64,000 nucleotides of DNA, taken from Sphingobacterium sp. R2 (GTDB lineage: Bacteria > Bacteroidota > Bacteroidia > Sphingobacteriales > Sphingobacteriaceae). Position 1 is the stretch's first letter; the number at the start of each line of letters is the position of its first letter. Below, in pieces: positions 53,649 through 63,171 of the stretch. The stretch covers positions 5,146,001-5,210,000 of the forward strand of contig NZ_CP142884.1 in the NCBI RefSeq assembly GCF_040760075.1. The letters run 5' to 3'. Under the pieces are notes generated by a model. It was not told the origin of the DNA. It saw nothing but the letters and a program-made list of their open reading frames with translations, and did not search any database. The translations under genes were made by a program, and so were the position numbers.

Positions 53649-56117
53649 TTATTTTTGTTTCATCTTATCAGCTAAAAGTTTCATATAAAAACCTCCAACT
53701 ACACTACGCGCCTTAAAATTTTCACGAATCCCGGTATTGGAATCATAAAAATCATTCAAAGGGACGCGGGATTCCGTTTGAATTGCATGGTTATACACTG
53801 GTTTTACCAAAGCTTCAAATGCCTCTCTGGATGGAGCAAATGATGCTGTCCAAAGAATCCAGTCGTTTTTGGTGTAGGCTTTGCGGCTGTCCAATGGTAT
53901 GCCGAATCTATTTTGCTTGGTTAGGTAATACTTAATTTCCGTATCGTAGACTTTTTGAGGAAATAGATTTAACCCCAACACTTTATCCCAGATCAAATTA
54001 TATTTCTGACTCCAAGTATTTTTATCATCAAATGTCAGCGCATAATGGTCGCCGGCATCTGCCATTTCCATCCATCTTGGAACCATTTCCTCAGCAATTG
54101 CACGGTATTTTTTTGCAATGGCTGTTTCACCAATGGCTTCGGCCAGCTGCGCATAACAAGCGATACCAACAATTGCTTTGACAGATAAGTTCGTATTTCG
54201 AGCAAGGTGACCGGCAAAATCGTCTGTACAAAGCTGTGTCTTAGGATCAAAACCATCTTTAACAAGATAATCTACCCAGGTAGTAAGGGTTTTCCAATGC
54301 TTTCGAGCATAATCACTGTTGCCCTGCACTTTCGCGATCGCCGCAGTGAGAATAATCATATTTCCTGACTCTTCCACCGGCATCGGTTCGCCATACGTCT
54401 GACCATTCGCGAGTGGATAAGTACCCAAATCGTGCGCGGCCCAAGGGTATGGATATTTCCCGCTCTCGCTAAAATGAAATATTCCACTCAACATTCCTTT
54501 CAACAACTCCGGATTGTAGATCAAATACAAGGGGGCTGAAGGATAAGTGACATCCACCGTATTGATAAATCCCCCACTATTATTTTCTTTCGACAGCCAT
54601 AATAGTTCATTTTGCGGACTTTTTACCAAGGTATGGGCTGCAATACTTTGACGATAAGCCAGTATACTAAGATGTGCATACTCCTTTCCACCCGATTTGA
54701 GCGCATCTGCATATACGGCTTTGTCGAATGCCAGGCATTTATCGAGCACGCTACGGTACTGGTCTGCTGCCAAAGTCAGCTGATTTTCCATCGTTTCTTT
54801 GCCAGAATTGTTCCACCATGGCCGCAGATTATTGTTGAAATACTGAATCGCATAAATCTCATCGTAGCCAACCTCAACAAAACGCTCCTCCGCTTTCGCC
54901 CCCACAGTTCCAAATGGAATGACCGTGTTCAGCGCAAGTGATGTACCCTTAACGGTTTTTGCAGCGGTCGTCGTTCCCTTTCTAAAGGCATCTACAGCTC
55001 CGGCCCTCGGACTAATAAACTGTTGCGTTTTATCCCGCTTCGGCGAAGCAACGTAAAAATACCCCCAGTCTATCCGCATATCATCGGCCCCTTTCTGCAA
55101 AATGGGTTGTTCGACCGTTCCCGTTTTTAGGACAGACAATTTTTCTGTCTCATATTTTTCGGCGGTTACTTCCTGTGAAGGTTTATACACCGCAATATTA
55201 GCGGATGCACTTAGAAAAACTTTCACCGCATGCTGCTTGCCATCATTTGCTTTTACGTTGTATGTGATATAGCTTACGGGGCGAGCCAATACATTCAGAT
55301 CATCCATCAGCAAAGGCGACGTAAAGGTTAATTTTAGATCCACCTTACCGGCCTGAAAATTATAGACCGTACGCGTCGCTGTTATTTCCACATCTTTTTG
55401 CACCGCTTCCTGAATCCGTGGCCCACGCTCTTTAAGCCTGTCAACCAATCCAAAATCCAGGTAACGACCGCCAGCAGTATTCTTCAAATGGATGGCAATA
55501 TGATTTTGCCCGACCTTTAAATTCGCCTTGTCAATCGGCAAATATTGAAAGCTGTTGGTCCAACCTACCTTTTCGTACACCTTCTTCCCATTCAAAAATA
55601 CTTCGATATTATCATCATGATTGAGTTTTAGAAACAGCTCATTGATACCCTTCAGATCCGCAACGGAAAACTCACGTCTCACCCAGATATCGTCTGATTT
55701 CCAAAGTGTCTTTACCTGCTGCGCATCATCACCGATGGGTGCACGTCCCGATTTCCACGTATCCGTATGATAAGTGGAAGACTCCCAGCCGCCTTGAGGC
55801 TTTGATTCAGTATACTGTACCGTATAAGATTTATCTTCCGAAGTCGGTAGAATGACCGCATAACTAGGCTCTTCTTTGCCAAGAAAACGATAAGTATTGC
55901 CATCAACATCAATTAAACCCAACAGTGAATGATCAGCGTCTGTCCAGTGTTTCGTTGTCGAAGAATGAAGCTGGTCCGTCATGGACCATATACTGAAATT
56001 GGGGTTGTGTGTAATCAATGGATAAGCTGGAGCTTTGCGTTCTTGGGCTTGCCCATCTAAAACAGCGGAAACGCAGGCCACAATAATACAGAGACCTATC
56101 TTCCCAAGTTTGTTCAT
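53649..56117 (-). CDS. Glutaminase-A-type (DUF4964/DUF5127/DUF4965/DUF1793) secreted protein
   Basis: The ATG at 56117 gives 822 residues with a signal peptide (MNKLGKIGLCIIVACVSAVL). Domains in order: DUF4964 (YPLITHNPNFSIWSMTDQLH, near 30), a galactose-binding-like insertion (about 110-225, VFLNGKKVYEKVGW), DUF5127 (about 235-440), DUF4965 (about 440-590, FINTVDVTYPSAPLYLIYNPEL) and an all-helical DUF1793 (about 590-820, CTDDFAGHLARNTNLSVKAI and NRFGIPLDSRKAYTKNDWILW). The family is named after fungal glutaminase A, but in Bacteroidota it is often in glycan loci and its true substrate is unsettled. Nothing else in the neighbourhood suggests a substrate. Confidence 0.9.
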   Translation of the reverse strand: MNKLGKIGLCIIVACVSAVLDGQAQERKAPAYPLITHNPNFSIWSMTDQLHSSTTKHWTDADHSLLGLIDVDGNTYRFLGKEEPSYAVILPTSEDKSYTVQYTESKPQGGWESSTYHTDTWKSGRAPIGDDAQQVKTLWKSDDIWVRREFSVADLKGINELFLKLNHDDNIEVFLNGKKVYEKVGWTNSFQYLPIDKANLKVGQNHIAIHLKNTAGGRYLDFGLVDRLKERGPRIQEAVQKDVEITATRTVYNFQAGKVDLKLTFTSPLLMDDLNVLARPVSYITYNVKANDGKQHAVKVFLSASANIAVYKPSQEVTAEKYETEKLSVLKTGTVEQPILQKGADDMRIDWGYFYVASPKRDKTQQFISPRAGAVDAFRKGTTTAAKTVKGTSLALNTVIPFGTVGAKAEERFVEVGYDEIYAIQYFNNNLRPWWNNSGKETMENQLTLAADQYRSVLDKCLAFDKAVYADALKSGGKEYAHLSILAYRQSIAAHTLVKSPQNELLWLSKENNSGGFINTVDVTYPSAPLYLIYNPELLKGMLSGIFHFSESGKYPYPWAAHDLGTYPLANGQTYGEPMPVEESGNMIILTAAIAKVQGNSDYARKHWKTLTTWVDYLVKDGFDPKTQLCTDDFAGHLARNTNLSVKAIVGIACYAQLAEAIGETAIAKKYRAIAEEMVPRWMEMADAGDHYALTFDDKNTWSQKYNLIWDKVLGLNLFPQKVYDTEIKYYLTKQNRFGIPLDSRKAYTKNDWILWTASFAPSREAFEALVKPVYNHAIQTESRVPLNDFYDSNTGIRENFKARSVVGGFYMKLLADKMKQK

Positions 56118-56389
56118 TGCATAAATAGATTTTTGAAAAGGTTTAATCATATTTTTTGGATAAAATTAGCTATACAGTTTTCCCTATTGAGCATTTGCCC
56201 AATCGTTTTAACAAAGAAAGTTGGAATAATTGGGATTCAGCTGTCGCATCGTATCATTTTACCTTCAATTTATATCATATTTGACAATCTGCCATCTAAT
56301 CAAGATAATTATTATCTTTGAGAACCCGCCCGATCGTTTTGTGCACAATGACCTAATAAACATCGGCATTCAATTTTACCAACAACACA

Positions 56390-58204
56390 ATGAGAAGTAT
56401 TTCTATTTATTTCTTCATAACCCTATCTTATCTTTTGTCAACAAGCTTACAGCTCTATGCACAAGAAATGGATTCGGTCAATAAAAAAGAGCTGGATCTG
56501 AGTTCCCTACTAAATGGAATCAGGCAACAGCAAATCAATGATTCGCTGGAACGGGTAAAGCTTCAGCATGAAATTGCCGACCTTAAAAGTCAAAATAGCC
56601 CCAAAAAGGAGAACTTAAAACAGCAGCTCAATGAGTTTGATGAAGAAAATACTATTCGGCAGCAGCAACTGAAAGTCAAAGTAGACTCCATAAAAAAAAA
56701 CACAAAAAGATACGCGGTCGCGCCGTTTCAAGACACTTTATTCTATATCTACAATAAGCTTGGATCATCGTTAGCCAAAGATCGCGCTTTCAACGTTGTG
56801 AGCAGAATCCACAATCTCTATGAAGATGATTTTGTGAAAGTAGATTCATTTAAAATCGAAAACAACGAAATCAGTGCTGACATTGTTTATAAAGATCTGG
56901 TGATTACCTCTATCACCGAACTTGATGCACTTCTTGAAGGGAAAAGTAAAGAAGAAATTGCGGCAAACTATCTAAAAAAGATTCAAGATAGCATTACAGC
57001 TGAACGTGAAGCGAACAGCATCACAAAACTTCTTACCCGAATTGGACTCGTACTTCTTATTCTCATTGTTTTTTCTATTTTGATCCTATTAATAAATAGG
57101 TTAAAAGCATACGGTACACGACGCATACTAACGGAACGAACGCAGCGGATTAAAGACATTAAAATCAAAAATTACGTACTCGTTACTTCGGTACAGAAAA
57201 CACGGATGTTTATTCATGCGATTAATATTTTACGTTGGGGATTGATCATCCTAATCGCCTTTATCGTGCTGCCTATTGTTTTCAGTGTTTTTCCATTTAC
57301 ACAGAGCTGGGCGTCCAATCTGATCGGACTTTTCACAAAACCACTTAAAACGGCTGTGTTGGCCATATGGCATTATATTCCAAATCTGATCACCATTTTA
57401 GTGATACTTGCCGTCATGCGCTATGCGATTCGATTTATAAAATATATTTTCAGCGAAATTGACAAGGGCAAATTAGAAATCAATGGCTTTCACCGTGATT
57501 TTGCCATGCCAACCTTTACCATCGTCCGCTTCCTGCTGCAAGCATTTACGCTGGTACTCATATTCCCCTACTTGCCCGGAGCCAATTCAGATATCTTTAA
57601 AGGAATATCCGTATTTATTGGTATCCTGTTCTCTTTGGGGTCATCTTCTGCGATTTCCAATATCATTGCAGGTCTTGTGATCACGTATATGCGTCCTTTC
57701 CGGATCGGAGACCGCATCACCATTGCTGACAAAACAGGTGTTGTTATCGAAAAATCACCTTTGGTAACGAGGCTTCGAACCATAAAGAATGAAGAGATTA
57801 CAATCCCCAATTCCTCTGTTCTTTCTGGAAATACAGTGAATTACTCGACCTTTTCGGCAGATGGAATCTGTTTTCAGGTGGAATTAACGGTCGGTTATGA
57901 AGAGCCTTGGCAACGGATCCATGAGTTGCTTTTAAACATACCACCGCGCGTAAAAAGAGTTAAACTTAATCCCGCACCATTTGTGCTACAAAAAAAATTA
58001 GATGATTTTTATGTACTCTATGAGCTGAATGTCTTTATTGAAAGATCTGCGGAAATTGAATTTGCAAAATCTGAAATTTTTCAGTTCATTCTTGACGACT
58101 TTTTAGCCGCAGGAATCGATATGAATGGACCTCATATCTATGCTAAGGCAGAACATGTACAGCAATATAATCCAAATAAACCTGGCAAGACGCAAGAAGA
58201 CTAA
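56390..58204 (+). CDS. MscS-type mechanosensitive ion channel with periplasmic coiled coil
   Basis: A 604-residue protein with a signal peptide (about 1-24). A charged, coiled-coil region follows (about 35-110, KNLKQQLNEFDEENT-type heptads). Several membrane helices start near residue 210 (LLILIVFSILILLIN) and continue to 420. The MscS core has SSSAISNIIAGLVITYMRPF and RIGDRI (near 420-445), followed by the soluble beta-domain with LVTRLRTIKNEEITIPNSS (near 460) and the C-terminal vestibule part. It is larger than E. coli MscS (286), closer to MscK-like forms. It releases osmolytes under tension. Confidence 0.92.
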   Translation: MRSISIYFFITLSYLLSTSLQLYAQEMDSVNKKELDLSSLLNGIRQQQINDSLERVKLQHEIADLKSQNSPKKENLKQQLNEFDEENTIRQQQLKVKVDSIKKNTKRYAVAPFQDTLFYIYNKLGSSLAKDRAFNVVSRIHNLYEDDFVKVDSFKIENNEISADIVYKDLVITSITELDALLEGKSKEEIAANYLKKIQDSITAEREANSITKLLTRIGLVLLILIVFSILILLINRLKAYGTRRILTERTQRIKDIKIKNYVLVTSVQKTRMFIHAINILRWGLIILIAFIVLPIVFSVFPFTQSWASNLIGLFTKPLKTAVLAIWHYIPNLITILVILAVMRYAIRFIKYIFSEIDKGKLEINGFHRDFAMPTFTIVRFLLQAFTLVLIFPYLPGANSDIFKGISVFIGILFSLGSSSAISNIIAGLVITYMRPFRIGDRITIADKTGVVIEKSPLVTRLRTIKNEEITIPNSSVLSGNTVNYSTFSADGICFQVELTVGYEEPWQRIHELLLNIPPRVKRVKLNPAPFVLQKKLDDFYVLYELNVFIERSAEIEFAKSEIFQFILDDFLAAGIDMNGPHIYAKAEHVQQYNPNKPGKTQED

Positions 58205-58361
58205 CCTCAGCAATAGCCGCTCTGCCTATCGAGCAGTTTACCTAAAAGCACCCGTGTATAGACGTTTGTGCTGGACCAGTTTGTATTAGCTCAATTGGAC
58301 TAGCTTTTTCCTAATAATTAGCTGTAATTTTGACTGCAATAAAAAGTAATACAACCGCAAC

Positions 58362-59093
58362 ATGGATGAGTTTATAACAGAAAATATACGCATCATACAA
58401 CAGCGTATCGACAAAGCGTGCAAAGCAAACCAGCGCGATCCCCGAGAAGTAAAATTATTGCTGGCAACCAAAACTGTCCCTGCCAAACGTATCGAAATTG
58501 CATTGCAAACTGGTCAAACTTTAATTGCCGAAAATAAAGTGCAGGAACTGAAAGACAAATTTGAGTATTTAAAAGCTATTCCCCATGTTAATCATTTTAT
58601 TGGTCACCTGCAAACCAATAAAATCAAGGATCTGCTCAAATACAATGTATCCTGCATACATTCAATAGATCGTGTAGATCTTGCCGAAAAATTGCATCAG
58701 CGCCTTTTAAAAGAAAATAAAACCATGGAAGTGCTCATCCAGGTAAACACTTCCTTCGAAGAGAGCAAATATGGCGCTGCTCCAGAGAAAGTCATCGATC
58801 TGGTTCAGCAAATAGCCACATTTAGCACACTAAAAATTAAAGGACTGATGACGATAGGTCTATTGAGTGCCAAGGCCGAACAGGTAAGAGCCTGTTTCAA
58901 ATTGCTTAAACATATTCAACAACAAATTATAGCCCTAGCTATTCCTGATGTATCGATGAAAGAACTGTCGATGGGCATGAGCGGGGATTTAGAAATAGCG
59001 ATAGCGGAAGGCGCGACGATTGTCAGGGTAGGAACGGCAATTTTTGGACAGCGCCCTACTCCAGATAGTTATTACTGGAATGAGAATCTATAA
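58362..59093 (+). CDS. YggS-family PLP homeostasis protein
   Basis: A 243-residue protein. The PLP-binding lysine is in LLLATKTVP near residue 37, followed by ALQTGQTLIAENKVQE and HFIGHLQTNKIKDLL, then VLIQVNTSFEESKYGAAP, the serine/glycine PLP phosphate-binding GLMTIG and LSMGMSGDLEIAIAEGATIVRVGTAIFG. These are all signature elements of the YggS/PROSC family, which binds PLP and keeps its level in balance without a known enzyme reaction. A TAATTTTG -7 element lies at 58325-58332. It is 11 bases before the amidotransferase gene. Confidence 0.95.
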   Translation: MDEFITENIRIIQQRIDKACKANQRDPREVKLLLATKTVPAKRIEIALQTGQTLIAENKVQELKDKFEYLKAIPHVNHFIGHLQTNKIKDLLKYNVSCIHSIDRVDLAEKLHQRLLKENKTMEVLIQVNTSFEESKYGAAPEKVIDLVQQIATFSTLKIKGLMTIGLLSAKAEQVRACFKLLKHIQQQIIALAIPDVSMKELSMGMSGDLEIAIAEGATIVRVGTAIFGQRPTPDSYYWNENL

Positions 59094-59104
59094 GATAAAA
59101 AGCA

Positions 59105-59836
59105 ATGCGGATACATTTTATACAACACGAAGTTTTCGAAGCACCCGGAGCTTATTTAGCCTGGGCAGAAAAAAAACAGCATGAGGTCACCTTTTCCCAC
59201 GTCTATAGACATGACCATTTGCCAGAACAAATCGATTCCATCGATGTGTTGATCATTATGGGCGGACCGCAAAGTCCAGATTCATCCCAAATCGAATATC
59301 CTTATTTCGACGCTAAAGCCGAAATCGCTTTTATCCGCCGATGTATCAATGCAGGCAAGGCTGTTGTCGGTATATGCCTGGGCGCACAATTGATTGGCGA
59401 AGCGCTGTCGGCAACATACGAACACAGTCCGCAAAAAGAAATTGGAGTTTTCCCGATCATGCTCACAGCAGAAGGAATTCAAGACAGCAAAATAGCTCAT
59501 TTTGGCAGCCCGATACCGGTCGGACATTGGCACAGCGATATGCCTGGACTTCGTCCAGAAAGTAAAATCTTAGCAAGCAGCGTCGGCTGCCCTCGGCAAA
59601 TTGTTCGCTATACAAATCTCGTCTACGGATTTCAATGCCATATGGAACTCACACCTGAAGTCGTCCGGCTTTTGATCGCTGCAGAAGAAGATCTCTTTCT
59701 TCAAAGCCAATCGCTCCAGTTTGTGCAATCACCTGACGAAATTCAGGCTTATGATTACAGCGAAATGAACAGCAAACTTCATACATTTTTAGATTTACTT
59801 GAAGGCGCATACGCGAAAAGCCTAGTCAATACATGA
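59105..59836 (+). CDS. Class I glutamine amidotransferase-like protein
   Basis: A 243-residue protein. The catalytic cysteine is in VVGICLGAQLIGEAL (near residue 94). The His/Glu pair sits in FQCHMELTPE (near 178). Start motifs VDVLIIMGGPQSPDSS also fit the GMP synthase-like class I group. In stand-alone form these often act on an unknown acceptor, as with YfiR/GuaA-like proteins. It follows yggS by 11 bases, so it is probably co-transcribed. No ATP-pyrophosphatase domain is present, so it is not GMP synthase. Confidence 0.9.
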   Translation: MRIHFIQHEVFEAPGAYLAWAEKKQHEVTFSHVYRHDHLPEQIDSIDVLIIMGGPQSPDSSQIEYPYFDAKAEIAFIRRCINAGKAVVGICLGAQLIGEALSATYEHSPQKEIGVFPIMLTAEGIQDSKIAHFGSPIPVGHWHSDMPGLRPESKILASSVGCPRQIVRYTNLVYGFQCHMELTPEVVRLLIAAEEDLFLQSQSLQFVQSPDEIQAYDYSEMNSKLHTFLDLLEGAYAKSLVNT

Positions 59837-59931
59837 AGCGTATCTGTCTAAATGGGAGCGTAAAAACTCACAACGTTAATTCATTATTTGGGCAAAAATA
59901 GTAGATTTGGTGCAACACAAAAAAACTAGTG

Positions 59932-60255
59932 ATGAACCTAATACACAGTCAACTTTTAAAAATCGGCTATCTAGCCCTTCTGGCATTTCTTTTACACGCC
60001 TGTGTTTCCCAAAAAGAAAACAAAAACATCACTTGTTATCAACATCAGGTTATCGAGCAGCTTGTTCTAGAAACGGACTCCAGTTATAGAGTTCAAATTG
60101 GTATTATGGCAGTTACCTTCTGGTTAGATAATCAGGATGGTCAACTGACCAAAAAATTAAAACTCCTGCAACAGAGCTACACGCAACGAAATAAAGTTGA
60201 TGTCGCTGTTCAGCAAGGTACCAACAAAATCATTCGTGTCACTAAATCAGAATAA
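59932..60255 (+). CDS. Small lipoprotein, unknown
   Basis: The ATG at 59932 gives 107 residues. The lipoprotein signal ends LAFLLHAC (Cys near residue 22). The mature part contains HQHQVIEQLV-like text and TDSSYRVQIGIMAVTFWLDNQD, then KLKLLQQSYTQRNKV. I do not recognise a family. Confidence 0.6.
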   Translation: MNLIHSQLLKIGYLALLAFLLHACVSQKENKNITCYQHQVIEQLVLETDSSYRVQIGIMAVTFWLDNQDGQLTKKLKLLQQSYTQRNKVDVAVQQGTNKIIRVTKSE

Positions 60256-60420
60256 AACAAGCTTATTCAAGGCAACACAAATGATTTTGGCACCCACCGC
60301 AATACCTCAATTCTAGTTAATACCTTCCTCCTGCGCACGGCCTACAATACAAGCTATTTTTTACCATCTTTTCTCATCACAATACTGCCACGGATAAAGC
60401 GATATATCGATCAATAAATT

Positions 60421-61032
60421 TTAGTTCATCGTGGTTTCCAAATGGAACACCTCTTCCAAATATTGTTTATATTCCTTTTCGTAATTGTCAATACGTTCTT
60501 GAGACGCACCTTTCTCCATATCATGAAAATGGAAACTTCCCAGATGTTCCAATCCGGCAAACTGATTCATCTTGTGAAAACCGAATAAAACACCGGCATC
60601 AACGGAATGCTGATCAAAAAACTCATTTTCCATTGTAAAGGCTGTCTCAGGAGCATTCCAGCTCGAAGTCACCAGGTATTTTTTACCCTGCATCAAACCA
60701 CCGGTACCATAGTTAATGGCCGGATTGTTACGTGAACGACCATCATGTTTATAGATACCATTGTTGTGACCCGCCGTAAAAACCTCATCGATATAAAGCT
60801 TCAGACGATTCGGAACCTGAAACCACCATACAGGAAAATGGTAAATGATAATGTCTGCCCATTTAAAATTTTCAACTTCAACCATTGGATCAAAATCATC
60901 GTTGATATTGGTAACCCTTGTTTCAAATCCATTATCACCCAATGTTTCAAGGGTCCAATTTGTTATCGTCGTATTAAAAGAGCCTCCCGAGTGTGCGAAT
61001 TTCTGTCCGCCATTAATAATAAATATGTTCAT
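60421..61032 (-). CDS. mdaB: NAD(P)H-dependent quinone reductase, MdaB-like flavodoxin-fold oxidoreductase
   Basis: A 203-residue protein with flavodoxin-like fold. Matches to MdaB: INGGQKFAHSGGSFN at the start, ADIIIYHFPVWWFQVPNRLKLYIDEVF (near 60-85), LMQGKKYLVTSSWNAPETAF (near 110-130) and FGFHKMNQFAGLEHLGSFHFHD. These reduce quinones by two electrons and protect against redox-cycling drugs. It diverges from a LysR gene that likely controls it. The intergenic DNA has repeats that could be the operator. Confidence 0.93.
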   Translation of the reverse strand: MNIFIINGGQKFAHSGGSFNTTITNWTLETLGDNGFETRVTNINDDFDPMVEVENFKWADIIIYHFPVWWFQVPNRLKLYIDEVFTAGHNNGIYKHDGRSRNNPAINYGTGGLMQGKKYLVTSSWNAPETAFTMENEFFDQHSVDAGVLFGFHKMNQFAGLEHLGSFHFHDMEKGASQERIDNYEKEYKQYLEEVFHLETTMN

Positions 61033-61070
61033 TTCTATAAGTTTTCTTATTGATAATACAAATTTCTATC

Positions 61071-61125
61071 ATTTTTATATATCATAAAAATAATTTAAAT
61101 TATATATTTGTATCATAAAAATAAT
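61071..61125. promoter_or_regulatory. LysR/mdaB intergenic control region with repeats
   Basis: An exact 15-base direct repeat, TATCATAAAAATAAT, occurs at 61080-61094 and 61111-61125. It overlaps an inverted repeat ATTTTTAT/ATAAAAAT (61071-61091) and a palindrome TAATTTAAATTA (61091-61102). A perfect -7 element TATATTTG (61103-61110) for the LysR gene is in between. LysR proteins bind such AT-rich dyads. Confidence 0.6.
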
Positions 61126-61129
61126 AACC

Positions 61130-62026
61130 ATGAAATGGAACTTAGAATGGCTTCGTACGTTTAAGGCAATCTATGAAACCGGAACATTATCTGCAGCTGC
61201 ACAGGAATTGTTTATTTCCCAACCTGGTGTCAGCCTACATCTGAATTCCCTGGAAGCGTTTACGGGGCACAAGCTTTTTGATCGCTCTGCGCGAAGAATG
61301 GTGCCGACCGAAAAGGGGAAAATCTTGTACAACTATGTGATTGATCCGCTTAAAAAACTAGAAACTGGTGAACAGCATTTTCACAAACGTGCATTGGACG
61401 AACGTATAACGATCAGTATCGGAATGTGTTTTGAGACTTTTCAGTACACCCTGGAAGAACATATTGCCCAGCTCCCCTTCAATTTAATTATCAAATTTGG
61501 AGAATACTCGCAGATGCAGCAGGATCTTGATAATGGCCTATTGGACCTTATTATTACGCCTCAAAAAGGAAACCAGCAGAACCTGCAATACGAAGCGTTC
61601 TCAAAAGAACGCATTGTCTTGATTGCGGGGTGTCAGACCGACACATCCACACTGGAAGCACTGCTGAGCGACAATAAAATTAAAGAAGCAGCTCAACTCC
61701 TTAAAAAACAATTATGGTATAGCACGGCTGCCGATATGGATCATTTAAAAAACTACTGGTCAACACACTTTGGCGAGCATCCAGACTTTAGCCCCAATTA
61801 TATCGTTCCTAATATTAGCTCCATCATACGCTGCTTAAGCAACAATACTGGCTTTTCCATCGTTCCCGATTTCCTATGTGCTGAAGCACTTGCTTCCGGG
61901 AAAATAAAACTAATCTGGGAAGGGACATCGCCTGTCGAAAATATCCTTTACTTCGGAACGAGAAAGAAAACCATGTACCAGGAAGAAATCGGTCAATTGG
62001 AAACGCTATTAAAGGAGAAATGGTAG
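61130..62026 (+). CDS. LysR-family transcriptional regulator
   Basis: A 298-residue protein. The N-terminal winged helix (about 1-60) has WLRTFKAIYETGTLSAAAQE, LFISQPGVSLHLNSLE and FDRSARRMVPTEKG. The effector domain (about 90-295) is of the usual two-lobe type. The divergent mdaB-like gene, 97 bases away, is the likely target and the repeats in between the likely sites. It may sense quinones or oxidants by analogy with other LysR/mdaB pairs, an inference. Confidence 0.95.
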   Translation: MKWNLEWLRTFKAIYETGTLSAAAQELFISQPGVSLHLNSLEAFTGHKLFDRSARRMVPTEKGKILYNYVIDPLKKLETGEQHFHKRALDERITISIGMCFETFQYTLEEHIAQLPFNLIIKFGEYSQMQQDLDNGLLDLIITPQKGNQQNLQYEAFSKERIVLIAGCQTDTSTLEALLSDNKIKEAAQLLKKQLWYSTAADMDHLKNYWSTHFGEHPDFSPNYIVPNISSIIRCLSNNTGFSIVPDFLCAEALASGKIKLIWEGTSPVENILYFGTRKKTMYQEEIGQLETLLKEKW

Positions 62027-62125
62027 TCAACTGACTCGTTCATAGCGATAAGATCACCATTAGCTTGGCGCTATTTATTCGCTAGCCGCTCCTGCAATTC
62101 CCGACGGAAAGTAATACCGACAAGC

Positions 62126-63001
62126 AGTTATGTCAAGAGCCTCAATGTGGACATCGGAAGTCAAGTGCATGCCGGTCAGCTATTAGCTGTATTGGAGGCT
62201 CCCGAATTAAGTTCACAACTATCAGCCGCAAAATCACGTTTCAAATCCCAGGAGGCCATCTATATGGCGACCAAAAGCACTTACGACAGACTCTTTGAAA
62301 CCAGTAAAGTCGAGGGAACGGTGGCTAAACTCGATCTTGAGGTTGCTGAGTCAAAAAAGAATGCTGATTTTGCCCAGTACCAAGCCGCTAAATCAGCCTA
62401 TGCAGAAGTACAAAACCTCTTGAATTATTTGGAAATCAGGGCGCCCTTCGACGGTGTCATCGCAACAAGAAATGTCAATCAGGGCGCCTATGTTGGTCCA
62501 GCTGGCCGTGGTTCGGAAATGCCGATCATGACCATTCAACAACAACGTAAACTCCGGTTAGCCGTTGCTGTTCCTGAACAATACTCCGGTTTTTTAGCGG
62601 AAAACCAGCCCTTACAATTTACGGTCAAATCATTGCCTGGACAAACATTCTCCGGTAAGATCGCACGTAAATCGGGGGCATTGGACAGCCGGTTAAGAGC
62701 TGAACGGGTAGAAATTGATATTATCAATACAGACAACAAGCTATTGCCCGGTATGGTCGCCGAGGTCGAATTGCCTTTGACTTCCCAAGACAGCACTTTC
62801 GTTGTGCCGAAATCAGCGGTATTTACATCCGGTGAAGGGAGTTTTGTAATTGCTGTCGTTGCTGGCAAAACACAACGTCTCCCGGTTCAGAAAGGGCGCA
62901 GCATAAATGGTCAGACCGAAATTTTTGGTGACTTAAAGGGGGGCGTTACGCTGGTCAGCAAAGCAGATGAAGAGATTATAGATGGTACGTCGGTCAACTA
63001 A
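62126..63001 (+). pseudogene. 5'-truncated RND efflux adaptor remnant
   Basis: The frame reads SYVKSLNVDIGSQVHAGQLL, LAVLEAPELSSQ, a hairpin (KSRFKSQEAIYMATKSTYDRL), LNYLEIRAPFDGVIATRNVN and beta-barrel domains ending in EEIIDGTSVN, typical of adaptor proteins. The signal peptide and first about 60-70 residues are absent. In the same frame the preceding sequence (back to the LysR stop at 62026) is unrelated. A GTG at 62147 could start translation but would give a cytoplasmic product. There is no pump or outer-membrane factor gene next to it. It appears to be a leftover of a lost efflux operon. Confidence 0.75.
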
Positions 63002-63037
63002 GACGCTCATGAATTTGAAGTTCTCATAACTAACAAA

Positions 63038-63070
63038 AACCGAACCCGATTGAGACGGGTTCGGTTCTTA
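63038..63070 (+). terminator. Terminator after the adaptor remnant
   Basis: The 11-bp perfect stem AACCGAACCCG/CGGGTTCGGTT (63038-63048, 63056-63066) with a 7-base loop and a short T-containing tail. Its A-run before the stem also allows action on the minus strand. Confidence 0.75.
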
Positions 63071-63171
63071 AAATTTCCTAAAGTTCCATACATTGAAATG
63101 GCTATACGAATTCAACAAATCGGAGTGCCTTTATTATTGGTCAATCTAGCTTTCATGGTTAAGTCTGGATG

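Noticed and set aside
61080..61125. The repeated TATCATAAAAATAAT as a CRISPR-like array.
   Set aside because: There are just two copies, with a spacer of 16 bases, and no cas gene in the window. It lies in a divergent promoter region.
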